The translations under genes and the position numbers were made by a program. A stretch of 64,000 nucleotides of DNA from Paguma larvata (Eukaryota; Chordata; Mammalia; Carnivora; Viverridae), in the NCBI GenBank assembly GCA_030068075.1, contig CM057827.1:67408500-67472499 (forward strand), read 5' to 3'. Below, one piece after another: positions 1 to 9,529 of the stretch (position 1 is its first letter; each line of letters starts with the position of its first letter). Below the pieces are notes generated by a model. It saw only the letters and a program-made list of their open reading frames with translations. It searched no databases and had not been told where the DNA came from.

Positions 1-339
1 CTAGCTGTAGAACTCCCTTTGGGATCACCTGAGATCTTTTTTGGAGATTTCTCTCTCTATTCAGTTGTGCTTCTTTCTCTTTCCTTTCACAGGTATTGTT
101 CCCAAGAGCATGCTCTAGGAAACCTCTGTGTGCTTAGCTTTATCTCCAATTCACTTCCCAGGAAACCCAATATACAGCAATCGTTAAGTGGAAAAGAGGA
201 CCTTGTTAATCTAACAGGAGTTATTACAGCAGCCACTTTCAAATCATCCTGTACATCACTGCCATGTTAATCTTCATGAGCCACAGAACTGATTTTCTCA
301 AAAAATTTCAAGTTCCCTTTACCTAATGAATAAGCCCCA
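1..339. other. Unassigned non-coding sequence
   Basis: No repeat family or gene is recognisable. An 83-codon open frame (19-270, +) has no recognisable domain or splice context and has the length expected by chance. Confidence 0.4.
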
Positions 340-700
340 AATTACTCAGTGTAGCATTTAAACTTCTTCATTGTCTGATTCTGACCTTACATCTTAATTT
401 CCTATTCATCTCTTTATTTAATAATAAACTAAACAAACAGAACTACTACAACCATTCAACCTTTTCCTACCTCCTTTCCTTTGCCCTGAAACTCCTGCAT
501 GGCCAAATTTGACCCGTGCTTTAAGACTCAACTCAGAGAACCTCCATCCAACAAATTTTACTGATCTTTTCCTCACCAGCAAGCTAAAGGGAACTGTTCT
601 TCCTTCTGAATATGCACTGCATTCTCTATGCTTTTATTTTGTGACTATTTACCAGTTCATATTTTAATTATTTAAAAACATTTTCTTTTCTAGGTCCCAA
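340..700 (+). repeat. L2 LINE fossil
   Basis: Degenerate pyrimidine-rich text follows the order of the L2 3' region: a 'gcatggccaaatttgaccc' segment, then 'actcaactcagagaacctcc' (the ancestral 'tcacttcctcagggaagcc' block), then 'gcactgcattctctatgc' before an AT-rich tail. L2 is an ancient mammalian LINE, inactive for over 100 million years. No TSD is detectable at this age. Boundaries are approximate. Confidence 0.5.
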
Positions 701-728
701 ATGGTACACAGTAAATATCACAAAAATA

Positions 729-955
729 TACAGAAGAAAGAGAAAGTCAGAGGGTGAAAAAGTCAAGGTGAGGGAGAGTGTGTGTGAGGAGATTAAGGGT
801 GGAAGAAAAAGGAGGGAGAATGGTCAGAGAGAAAGAAGGACCAGAGATTGAACAGCAGAAAAGAAGGGAGAATACTGTCTTTCAAAGAGGCAGACTGAAA
901 AAAATACAAGATAATCTACTTAAAAAAAAAAAAAAAGAATATCAGAAACAAGGTA
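729..955. repeat. Purine-rich (A/G) low-complexity tract
   Basis: About 220 bp with very few pyrimidines on the plus strand (agaaagag, ggtggaagaaaaaggaggg, agagaaagaagg). It ends in a run of A at about 921-934. An 80-codon Lys/Arg/Glu-rich open frame across it is a compositional artefact. Confidence 0.6.
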
Positions 956-959
956 TGGC

Positions 960-2194
960 AGCTCTATTGGAATTAAATAATAAAGATCATCATCACTTTG
1001 TACTTTGGCCAAGACAGTAATGAAATGGCAAGCTTTAGAAGTGAACTTTGAAATACATTCCTATTAATTAATATACTTTTGTCCTTGAGGCTGAGATTGT
1101 ACTCATATAAACCATTTTACTTCCTCTTGAGCTATTTCAAGCACTATTACAGAGCTCTGTGTTGCTCATTAAGGAATTTAGAATATGGAGGGAAGGACTT
1201 AAAGAAAGATTATTTTATGGATGCTCGAGAGATTTAGCCATAGCCAACTGAAGATGTTCAGCAGACTCAGACAAAATGTGTCTTCCCTATGAACGTCCCG
1301 TACGCTGTCACCCAGCACTTCCATCTCAGGCATGTTTAAATCATTCCAGGCTCAGCACTCAGAAAGGCAAATGAAAAATTTAATTTCAAATACTGCCACA
1401 GTTTTAATTTAAAGAGAATTCATTAGGAATCAGCACGATGTCAGTTACGATACAGTGGATCTTTGAATTCTCTAGTCCTATCTGTAGGCAAAGGAGAACT
1501 CCATTTACCCAACACGGGTACAGAATCCCTGGCCTGAGGCTGCCCTCACTGTGCCTCCATGAGAATTTTTTTTTTTACATCCAGGCACAGGAACCCTCCC
1601 AGTCAGCAGCAGTGAACTCTGGTCAGGGAAAGCTCTGTTGTAAGCCCCTCAGCCAGAGCCATTGACCATTACTTTACACTATTTACAAAGTTAAAAAAGA
1701 ATACACCCAGCAAGCAGTCACCAAGCTGGTGATAACTCCATGGATTATTCCTTTCATCTTAACTGTTCTTTTGCCTACTCTTAATTTCCTTTGGTTTTAG
1801 CCTCATTTCTTTCAGAATTTAAGTCTGATTATCCCCAATAATTGATGATGCTGAAAGAAGTGATCTCATCAAAACCCTGAGCAGCTGTGTTTTTTATATC
1901 TGCTGACTCTTTTGTGTCGGCCATTATCCAGGCTACTGGTCAAACATTCCAAAATGGTTGGACTATTTCCATCGAGTAGTCTCAGCAAATTTCTGTTCGG
2001 AGGCAGCCTGCCTAGTCATTTTCCCTTCACCCTTGCTACCTGTACCCTCGTGACATACAAAAAGTCCTGCACAGCCCAGAGTGGTGGAGGAGCTGACGCT
2101 TCTCACTTCCAGACTGCCCTCAAAAAGTTCACATCTTTATGGTGTGCAATAAAGCTCATGTCATTTCTGCTTGCCTAAACATAGAGGGCAACGG
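960..2194. other. Unassigned non-coding sequence, possible old LTR 3' end
   Basis: Mostly single-copy looking AT-rich sequence. At about 2140-2160 there is an AATAAA in the context 'gtgcaataaagctcatgtc', which resembles the R-region poly(A) signal of an LTR, and roughly 250 bp upstream is less AT-rich. I could not define TG...CA ends or a duplication, so no LTR is called. The 75- and 88-codon frames (1438-1665, 1912-2178) are not recognisable. Confidence 0.3.
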
Positions 2195-2330
2195 AAATAA
2201 CATGGGATTGGTAGCCAGAACACTTAAATTTGACACTTAGTCCTATCGTTTGCTCACCATATCATCTTTTAAAAAGCGGCAACATCTCTGCCTCTATTTC
2301 CCAACCTATGAAACGGCTGAGAATATTAAA
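2195..2330 (+). repeat. MIR SINE fossil
   Basis: The order 'gggattggtagccagaacactt...', then 'gcctctatttcccaacctatgaaacgg' (split here as gcctctatttccc and aacctatgaaacgg), matches the MIR core 'ggagtcagac...cctcagtttcctcatctgtaaaatgg'. MIR is an ancient tRNA-derived SINE of mammals. The copy is partial and diverged. Confidence 0.5.
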
Positions 2331-2955
2331 GTCATTAATTCCTTGTCTCTTTTGGGAAAAAGAAATAACATAATCAACATGAAATGGATGTTCAAATATA
2401 CATATTTTTTAATTATCTGTCAAACTTTTGCACCAAGTAACTAAACCTAAGTAACTAAATTAGTACTGCAAACTTGTAAGCTGTGTTTCTGAACCAGCAT
2501 AACCTCACCTCAGTAAATTACCAGGGTCAATTATGAGAGAAAAAGTTATACTCTCTTTTCTATTTCAGGATATCATTATTTTTTTCCTTTTTCCTGTGGG
2601 AGACTTGCCAAGCCCAAACAGATGGTGTTTGTTAAAAAAGAAAAGGTAATTTAATAAAGGCAACCTCATGTCGTTTATAACCCATTTTAAAAGCACGAAG
2701 CATAAACCGTTTTACTCTCACCCAGGGGCATCAGATCACTGCTTGACCAAAAAGGTCAACCCAGAAGGACTTGTGGTTTCACAGTCGTCTCAAAAACATT
2801 TTCTGTAGTCAATAAAGCACTTTTGAATAGAGAAAAAGTTAAGGGAGCAAAGATTCCCAATTCTACTCTAACGCTCAAAATGGAGTGGTTGATGTGACAC
2901 CAAGGGTTAAATACATTTCAAATAGAAAGTCCAAATTTTAAAGAAATCCTGTGTG
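2331..2955. other. Unassigned AT-rich non-coding sequence
   Basis: No recognisable repeat or gene. It contains short T and A runs (about 2576-2588 and 2634-2645) only. Confidence 0.4.
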
Positions 2956-2984
2956 ATAAAACTTCCCAAATCTCATGTCTTCTC

Positions 2985-3175
2985 AATACTTTCTAACCAA
3001 GTTAGGACGCTTCCTCCGCTTCTCTTTAGCATTCGTGCGCCTCATCAAGTGGGGAAAGGAGTGCTGTTTGGCTTCAGTGTCTGTGGTCCTCCGTCAGTGG
3101 TGGCGCCGTCTCTGAGTTCAATGTTTCGTTCCCGACGGGAACGATGGCTTCCAGAATCTAGCTAGTAAGCTAATG
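2985..3175. other. Small CpG-rich segment with 19-bp palindrome
   Basis: CpGs cluster here (gcattcgtgcgcctc, cctccgtcagtgg, tggcgccgtctc, ttcgttcccgacgggaacg), while the flanks are nearly CpG-free. At 3126-3144 two perfect 9-bp arms, TCGTTCCCG and CGGGAACGA, flank a single A. No exon, tRNA or promoter signature is recognised. The 70-codon frame 2953-3165 (+) crosses it without identifiable similarity. The segment ends about 30 bp before the solo LTR. Confidence 0.5.
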
Positions 3176-3199
3176 CTCCAAGGTAGCCAGAAAGCTGTG

Positions 3200-3653
3200 C
3201 AAGTGTAATGCCCAGAATTCGGGGGACCCCAAAAACCACCAGGGAGCCGAGTCCGATGCAAGAACAAAGAGCCTTTATTCGAGCTAGCTTGAGCTCAATC
3301 TCCTACCGCACCGACGCAGCGATGGGGGTCGAGAGAGAGGGAGAGTTTTCAAAGGTGCAAGAATTTTAAAGGAGTAGTGGGAGGAGTGATGGTCGTGGCC
3401 CTAGCTGATTGGCTGAGGTCAGGGTCCTGTTCCCTTCCAGGGCGGGAAACAGGTGTCTCTAGCTTTCAAGGCAGGAAACAGGTGTCTCTATTTGGGTGGA
3501 TACGGGTGCTCTAAGGATTGGTCCCAGCTGGTCTGGTGAGAGGTGGAACCTGACTGATTGGTCCCGGCTGGTCTAGTGAGGGGTGGAACCTGATTGATTT
3601 GGTCCATCTTCTACTTCCTAGTCTTTTGGAGTCCCGATTTGCCCTAACACAAG
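3200..3653 (-). mobile_element. Solo LTR, ERV1 (gammaretrovirus-like), with 4-bp TSD
   Basis: The LTR body is 3204-3649 (446 bp), bounded on the plus strand by TGTAATG...CTAACA, so it reads TGTTAG...ATTACA on the minus strand. CAAG is duplicated perfectly at 3200-3203 and 3650-3653; a 4-bp duplication is typical of gammaretroviral integrases. Read on the minus strand, U3 carries two 40-bp direct repeats (3516-3555, 3556-3595) and two 21-bp near-repeats (3441-3461, 3470-3490). A CCAAT box lies at about 3408-3412, a TTTAAA TATA-like box at about 3366, and the AATAAA signal at 3274-3279, followed by R-U5. No internal gag/pol/env sequence flanks it, so it is a solo LTR left by recombination between the two LTRs of a provirus. 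Many CpGs survive, which suggests a fairly young insertion. The exact family is not identified. Confidence 0.85.
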
Positions 3654-4049
3654 CTGTGAAGACCAGCACGTAAGGCAGAGATTACCGAAGCCAAGTTACT
3701 GAAGAGGCACCAAATTGTCTGCAAACAAGTCTTCTAACTCTTCTTCCACAGACCAATGTCACAAACACACTGAACAGTGCCCTCAGAAGAGCAAATCACA
3801 ACAGGGAAAAACACTGAGGATACAATCATTTGGTTGCTGTTACTGCTTTTAATGTACAGGATATGTCTTCTTCAAAGCTTTTAGAGAAAGATACATTTTA
3901 TAAATGATGTAATGGATGTCAACATGTGGGAATTTGAATTGTTACCTTTCCAAAACTAATTTTTCGGCAAAAAAAAATGACTAAAACTGATTTGCATAAA
4001 GACATATGTCCTGTGGCAAGCATGAGGTTAGGCTCTAAAATCTCTCTCA
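3654..4049. other. Unassigned non-coding sequence
   Basis: Sequence between the solo LTR and the TG/TA microsatellite. Nothing is recognised. Confidence 0.4.
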
Positions 4050-4136
4050 TACACATATGTGCACACGTGTACATGTGTGTCTGTGTGTGTATATATATAT
4101 GTATATATATATGTGAACACATATACCACATATACA
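4050..4136. repeat. (TG)n/(TA)n compound microsatellite
   Basis: Alternating purine-pyrimidine sequence: acacatatgtgcacacgtgt, then (TG)n, then (TA)n with a G interruption. It contains several short perfect palindromes (CACATATGTG, ACACGTGT) and an E-box CACGTG. Such tracts can adopt Z-DNA or cruciform structure. Overlapping short open frames on both strands are translations of this tract. Confidence 0.85.
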
Positions 4137-4954
4137 TGGATTCTATGTGTAGTTCACATATATATATTTTGTGCGTGGAATATATGCATAATTTTATATC
4201 CCAGAATGCTCCTTGAAAGCAGTAACATTTCACCATCAATGACTCAATTTTATCACTGTTAACCAGGATATGTAATAGCCATACCAATGTCCTCATAGAC
4301 AGACATGGATTTAAGGTAGAAGAGAAAAAAGAAAAGAAATGCTATACTCAAAAATATATTAATCCCAGAACTTCATTTAATGACATGCAATTTATATGCT
4401 GCTTTGATGTCCTAGGGTCTTACTCTTAAAAAAAAAAAAAAAGTCAATCTGAATAAACCCTTTATAATTTGTTAAAGTGCCGGATGAGTAATGTTAGCAT
4501 GAGTTGAGGAAAGCAAAACACTAGAAAGATATGTGGAACTGTCAGTAATTCATCAGGGCCAGCCTATTTTAGCACCTAATAATTTTTTTCTGTGCTCCTT
4601 CTTTAGAAGAGAACAAATCAGAACGCCAATGCAGTAAATTCTCACAGGGGAAACCATAATTCTATTGATGTGCTTCAAGATGGCTTTTTGTTTTCAATTC
4701 TGCAAAAGCAGATCGATAAAACTAATGCAGGTTCTCTCCTCAGATTTTTCTTCCACATTCATAGTTAGGAGACTTGATAACGCTAGTTTAACCGATTCAG
4801 CACTGGTAGGCATAGTGGAGCAAGCTTTTGCAGACGAGTGGACTATAAGAGGTAAAACAAAACAACAAAACAAAACAAAACAAAAAACACAGACAAATAC
4901 AGTACCAGAGCTCAGCAGTTTCATTTATAAGTTAAGCATGTGAACTCTTAAACC
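4137..4954. other. Unassigned non-coding sequence with A-rich simple repeats
   Basis: AT-rich sequence with a poly(A) run at about 4429-4442 and an (AAAAC)-type run at about 4854-4887. The run might be a retroposon tail, but no retroposon body is recognised upstream. The 92-codon frame (4665-4943, +) runs into the A-rich run and is not a recognisable protein. Confidence 0.4.
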
Positions 4955-5155
4955 AATCTACCTAGGTCTGAATCTGAATTTTTCTCAGTAGTTGTGTGAC
5001 TTCAGCAAGAAATGTGACCATTTCATATACCCCAATTACCACAAATATTAAATGAGAGTAATAAGAAGTAAGATAATTAAATGAGATTATTCATGTAAAA
5101 GAACTCTTAGAAATTCCAGCAAATTCTAAGTGTTCAATAAATTTTAACATTGTTA
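4955..5155 (+). repeat. MIR SINE fossil
   Basis: The order is MIR-like: 'taggtctgaatctgaattt', 'agttgtgtgacttcagcaag', 'aatgagagtaataa', 'attaaatgagattattcatg', then the tail 'aagtgttcaataaatttt'. This follows the MIR core ('tagctgtgtgaccttgggcaag') and its LINE-derived tail ('gcgctcaataaatgtt'). Nearly full length but strongly diverged. Confidence 0.65.
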
Positions 5156-5644
5156 GGTGTGACTTGAATACTCTTGTTCTCTGAGCATGGGTGCACTTCC
5201 TAGACTTTTGAAAGCCTGTCAGAAAAAATGAGGCCATGCAAGGAAATAAGAATCTATAAATTTGAATATAGATCTCAACAGAGTTCGGGATCGAGGTGAG
5301 GAAGGAATGTATGGAGCAGACAAAGAATTTGGAAAAGGCTTTTAACAATTCCTGTCTGTTTTCCTTTTTATTTGCTACACTCCAAGAGCTGATGGAAGAA
5401 GAAAATATATCACACAAGCTAACTGGGGTGAAGAAGACGAAGGGAAATGCTGAAGCAATCCTAGATTTCAAAGCTAACCTTGTCTCTAAATGCTCATTTA
5501 CCTTAGACTTGCTCTCCTTCAAAACAATTCTTGCCTCTACTTTGAAATAGGAATGTACTTAGTCCTTTGTATCCATTTTATTGAAATCATAAACTCATTC
5601 CTATTTCTTATTTCCAAGCACTGTAATGGCCCAGCCCCTCCTCT
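5156..5644. other. Unassigned non-coding sequence
   Basis: No repeat recognised. A 143-codon open frame on the minus strand (5091-5522) starts outside this segment and overlaps the MIR. Its Ser/Phe-rich translation resembles no family I know, and an 84-codon plus-strand frame lies opposite it. Both are treated as chance. Confidence 0.4.
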
Positions 5645-5765
5645 CTGATGAACACAGCAGTTAAGACCCTCTTGGATATTAGCTCCGAGGCCATCACTTA
5701 TTAGCTATAGGTCCTTGAGCAAATAACCTCTTGTCTGTGCCTGCAACTTCGTATCTTCCCTATGT
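5645..5765 (+). repeat. MIR SINE fossil (partial)
   Basis: 'acacagcagttaagaccctc', 'catcacttattagctatagg' and 'ccttgagcaaataacctctt' match the MIR 5' half ('gcatagtggttaagagc...ccacttactagctgtgtgaccttgggcaagttacttaacctc', shown here only as the family pattern in pieces). The copy lacks a clear 3' tail. Confidence 0.55.
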
Positions 5766-6234
5766 CCCTATGTATAGTGAACTATATAGCTTCATATTAA
5801 AGTATGAGATGTTTTATTATGTACGTTGGTAGAAGGAAAGTGTTGGAGGATATTAAGCTTGTTTGAAGCCTCAAGATTATTAGACGGAAGTAAGAACAAA
5901 TGGTTTCCTAAACATGGTTAAAGATAAAAATACCAATAGTGTATCATTTCTAGATACATAACAAATGTTCCTTCACCTTTACACGAGATACACGTGATTC
6001 AAAAGCTGCTATGATCTAAAAGCTACATCTGCATTGTTATATTATTTTCCATGGAACTGATGATTTCGGGCGATGTGTAAAAGGACGAAGTGAAATTCCT
6101 TTAACTTTTGTTAATTTCGAAAATATTTCTTCATAACTTAGAATATTCTCCTCAGAAATTCATATAAATAATATTGAAGAGGAAATTGATAGTGGAAACA
6201 AATTATTAATAACAAAAATGACTTTTTAAAAATT
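5766..6234. other. Unassigned AT-rich non-coding sequence
   Basis: Very AT-rich between a MIR and an L1M fragment. Nothing recognised. Confidence 0.4.
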
Positions 6235-7225
6235 AATAGGCTATGTTTTTTAGAGAAATTTTGGGATTACAGAAAAATCAATCAGTAAACCCAGAGAATT
6301 CCCATATACCTCTCCTCCTAAGCACACATACACTGTTTTCAATCTAACGGACATGTTGCGTGAGTGTGATAAATGTGTTATAACTGATGATACATTATTA
6401 TTAAATTCTGTAGTTTACATTAGGATTCACTCTATATACTCTATAAGTTTTGACAGGTCACATGTATCTACCACTAAAGGAGTGTACACAGTAGTTACCC
6501 TGCCCTAAATATCCCTTATGCTCTACCGTTTCGTTTCTCCTTCCCTCTCCCCAAACTTCAGGCAGTAATTGATATTTTGCTGTCTCTACATTTTTGCTTT
6601 CCTGGAATATATAGTGAGAATGATACACTATTTAGCCTTTTCAAAAAATAAAAACAAAATTAAAAACATCTTACCTTCTTTCACTTAGAAATACGCATTT
6701 AAGATCCCTCCATATCTTTTCATGGGCGGATAGCTCATTTCTTATTATTGTTGAAGAATATTTCACTGTTTGAATCTGTCACCTTTTGTCCATTCGCGTA
6801 CTGAATTACTGAATGCTTCCAAATGTTGGAAATTATGAATAAAGCCGCTACAAGCATTTGTACGTAGGTTTTTGTGTGGACATAAGTGGTCAGCTCATTT
6901 GGGTAAATACCAAGCTGCTGCACGATTTCAAATTCTCACTAATAATGAATGAGAGTTCCTGTTGCTCCACACCCTTGTCAGCATTTGTATTGTCAGATAT
7001 TTGGGTTTAGCTATTCCAATAGGTATGTAGTGATATCTCATTGTTGTTTTAAATTTCACTTCCCTGATGAGAAGCTATGATGAGCATCTTTTCATATGCT
7101 TTGTCATCTGTGTATCTTCATTGATGAGGTACCTGTTCAGATATTTTGCTATTTTTAATTTGGTTTTTTACTTCTGTTGAGTTTGAATTTCTCTGCATAT
7201 ATTTTAGATGCCGGTCCTTTTATGT
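6235..7225 (-). mobile_element. L1M-type LINE-1 fragment, 3' end, antisense
   Basis: Reads as L1 on the minus strand. The 3' UTR part lies at 6235-6620 ('tttagagaaattttgggattacagaaaaatc', in two blocks, is the inverse of the classic L1MA/L1MB 3' UTR). The ORF2 C-terminal part follows at about 6700-7225. The minus-strand frame at 6735-6923 translates to LGIYPNELTTYVHTKTY and AALFIISNIWK, matching the conserved ORF2 C-terminal text 'LGIYPKEL.TYVHTKT' and 'AALFIIAK.WK'. It is 5'-truncated and broken by stops, so not functional. Confidence 0.8.
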
Positions 7226-8613
7226 GTCTTACCATCACTCTTTTTTTATAATAGGATTTATTTTTAAAGTTTTAGATTTAAATTTAGTTTCCTTTTTAAA
7301 CATCTTACATTAGTAATAAACATAACTTTTAGAAATTAATCTCCAGAAAATATGAAAGTTGAAATAACGTCCAAACACTATCGGTTTCCTTAGCATAATA
7401 AGGAAGTATCTGTTATTTAGTAACCTTGGATGCTGTTGTTTGGAAGTACTCAGACATTTTGGTTTCATTGCTCATCTAACATTAATAGCAATAATCACAT
7501 CTTAACTTTAGTTCTTAATAGCATCAACTGAATTTAGTATGTCCTTCTTTGAAAGAATTTATGATTGAGTAAAGAGTGAACAAAATAAGCTGATCAGATC
7601 CTTTCAATCCTGTAATTTCTATTCTTTACAGTCTCTGTGTTTTAGGTAGAATAGGACAACCTTGTGATATGTTACCTTTATTTATCAAACGAGCAAAGAA
7701 AGATCTCCCCAGGTCTTCACATTTATTTCTAGGCTCATTCAACTATATAGCTCACACAAAGCTTCACTCTTCTCAAACTGACCAGAAACACTGAGGTCTA
7801 TCTTTCCATATTGTTTATAATGTCTGCATTGTTCATTGCTTGCTTTGTGCTCACAGGTTTTTCTCTCACAGTTTTAGACAAGGTCAGAATTGCCCAAAAG
7901 ATCGCCTTTTTTGTAAGTGCACAAAGTTTTGCTTTATGCTTACAATTGCTTCTTATATAAAATAAAATGCTATGTTTTATCATGTGTTTTATCTCAACCT
8001 GAGTACCACATCCATTTCCAAAACCAATATTGTTGTCAGTAACAGTGATATTAAAATAATAATGTCAAATCTCAGATCTGTACTGCAATTAACAACTTTT
8101 GCCCATCTTATATATATTTTTCTTAATAAGATCGGCCTTCAAACCCTGAGGCAATTTCTTTTCTATCTTTTTTTTTCCAGCAGATGGTATCAAACTATCT
8201 CATTACCGAGCAAAATCTTCTTGAGAACTTGAATTGTCACATTAGTTTCACATTTGTCACAAAGGGTATTTTTTGGTAAGTAAGGTATTTTGGCTTAAAT
8301 TTCTTATATGTGATAGATAATATCTAAGTAAGATGTGAATGCATTTTAAATCATCCTTGGAGGTGTAGAACAACTGTGCCTATCACAACATTCAAGGCAT
8401 TTATTCAGAATGTTTTATCTCATGTTTCAGGTTAGGAACTCAATGTCGTCCTTTCAATTTGTATTTGTAGCTCAACCCGGGAATTTTCTATCTAACATTA
8501 ATTTCCCTGGCATTTACTTCTTGGTTTGTTCGTGATGCACAGTTATGTGCTCTCCCAAGAACAATTCTAAATCTTTCTGATACTGTGTATAATACTTTTA
8601 TTAGTTTTATTCC

Positions 8614-8614
<1 letters not shown>
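7226..8614. other. Unassigned AT-rich non-coding sequence
   Basis: About 1.4 kb with no recognised repeat or gene. The 61- and 86-codon frames (7798-7983 minus, 7972-8232 plus) have no recognisable content. Confidence 0.4.
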
Positions 8615-8615
<1 letters not shown>

Positions 8616-8647
<32 letters not shown>

Positions 8648-8664
8648 TGTGTGTGTGTTTGTGA
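8616..8664. repeat. (GT)n microsatellite
   Basis: Near-uninterrupted GT dinucleotides with single A and T interruptions at the 3' side, followed by 'gtgagggaggggagtg'. Confidence 0.9.
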
Positions 8665-8845
8665 GGGAGGGGAGTGTGAGTGACTTTTAAGGGAGGTAGG
8701 TATTTTAAATATATTTGAGTCAAATCAGCATGCAACAAATATGGTTTCTGCTCCAATATCTTATAAAATTCCAGACCCTAAAATCTGTATAATACAATGT
8801 TCACAAATCCCATTGCCTTTCAAATATAATAAACTGAATGACTCT
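8665..8845. other. Unassigned non-coding sequence
   Basis: Short gap between the (GT)n tract and the possible L1M remnant. Nothing recognised. Confidence 0.35.
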
Positions 8846-9000
8846 TTAAAGTTTTATTAAAATATGGTACACATACAGCAAAACCGCAGATGATAGTGAA
8901 TTTTAATGGATTTTTCACAATCTGAAAACACCTGTCTAACCATCATACGGAGCGCTCCTCATGTTCCCTTCTAGATCCATGGTGAAGCACACACCACCCA
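8846..9000 (-). mobile_element. Possible L1M 3' UTR remnant, antisense
   Basis: 'gttttattaaaatatggtac', 'ggatttttcacaatctgaaa' and 'acacctgtctaaccatcata' resemble the old L1M 3' UTR in antisense (pattern 'ttattgagatataattcaca...acacctgtgtaaccaccacc'). The match is by eye and the remnant is short. Confidence 0.35.
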
Positions 9001-9194
9001 TGGTTTTGACAAGTTGTGTTCTCTAAGTGCAAATAGTAAACTCAAAATATGGTGTTGGTCTGAAAAGTCTATTTAAAAACCTAGAAAATTGTTGGCATGT
9101 TTTTCCATAGCACAAGGCTTCATCCAATTACATCTGCAACATTCTGACAGAGACTATTATGACAGAGGACACAGACTATTAGGAGAGAAGACAG

Positions 9195-9320
9195 TAATGC
9201 TTAGGAGTTGAAAACTTGAGTTTATTTGAGGTTAGGCTCTGCAGTTCTGTATGCCTTGAAACAAGTCAATTAAATTGCTGAACCTCAGTTTCTGTACTAC
9301 TATGATAGGTACAAAGCATT
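9195..9320 (+). repeat. MIR SINE fossil (core)
   Basis: 'gagttgaaaacttgagttt', 'gaaacaagtcaattaaattg' and 'ctgaacctcagtttctgta' align with the MIR core 'gggcaagttacttaacctctctgagcctcagtttcctca' in order. Diverged. Confidence 0.5.
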
Positions 9321-9503
9321 ACCCCAGATTTTTCTCAAGTTCGAATACAAAAACACAATGAAAGCTCCTGAAAATGAATATTTTAAAGGACACTATAAAC
9401 AGACCATTTTTGTCTATAAAATATGGCATTTCCAGCAGTTCTATCAGCACTATAACTCTTAGATGACCAACTACCGCTTCAAAACATGTCTGCGTTACAG
9501 AAC

Positions 9504-9526
9504 GCGTTTTGTCCTGTACAAAACGC
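9504..9526. other. 9-bp perfect inverted repeat, 5-nt loop
   Basis: GCGTTTTGT (9504-9512) and ACAAAACGC (9518-9526) are perfect reverse complements separated by CCTGT. Further CpGs lie beside it (acgcg). No surrounding gene or repeat explains it. Confidence 0.7.
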
Positions 9527-9529
9527 ATT

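Noticed and set aside
1890..2180. Possible LTR ending in 'aataaagctcatgtc'
   Set aside because: No terminal TG/CA pair, duplication or family match could be defined.
3919..4296. 125-codon minus frame and two plus frames rich in Tyr/Ile/Met/Cys
   Set aside because: They read through the TG/TA microsatellite; composition is that of the repeat.
5091..5522. 143-codon minus-strand frame
   Set aside because: Overlaps a MIR fossil, no recognisable domain, no splice or promoter context; within chance for six frames over 64 kb.
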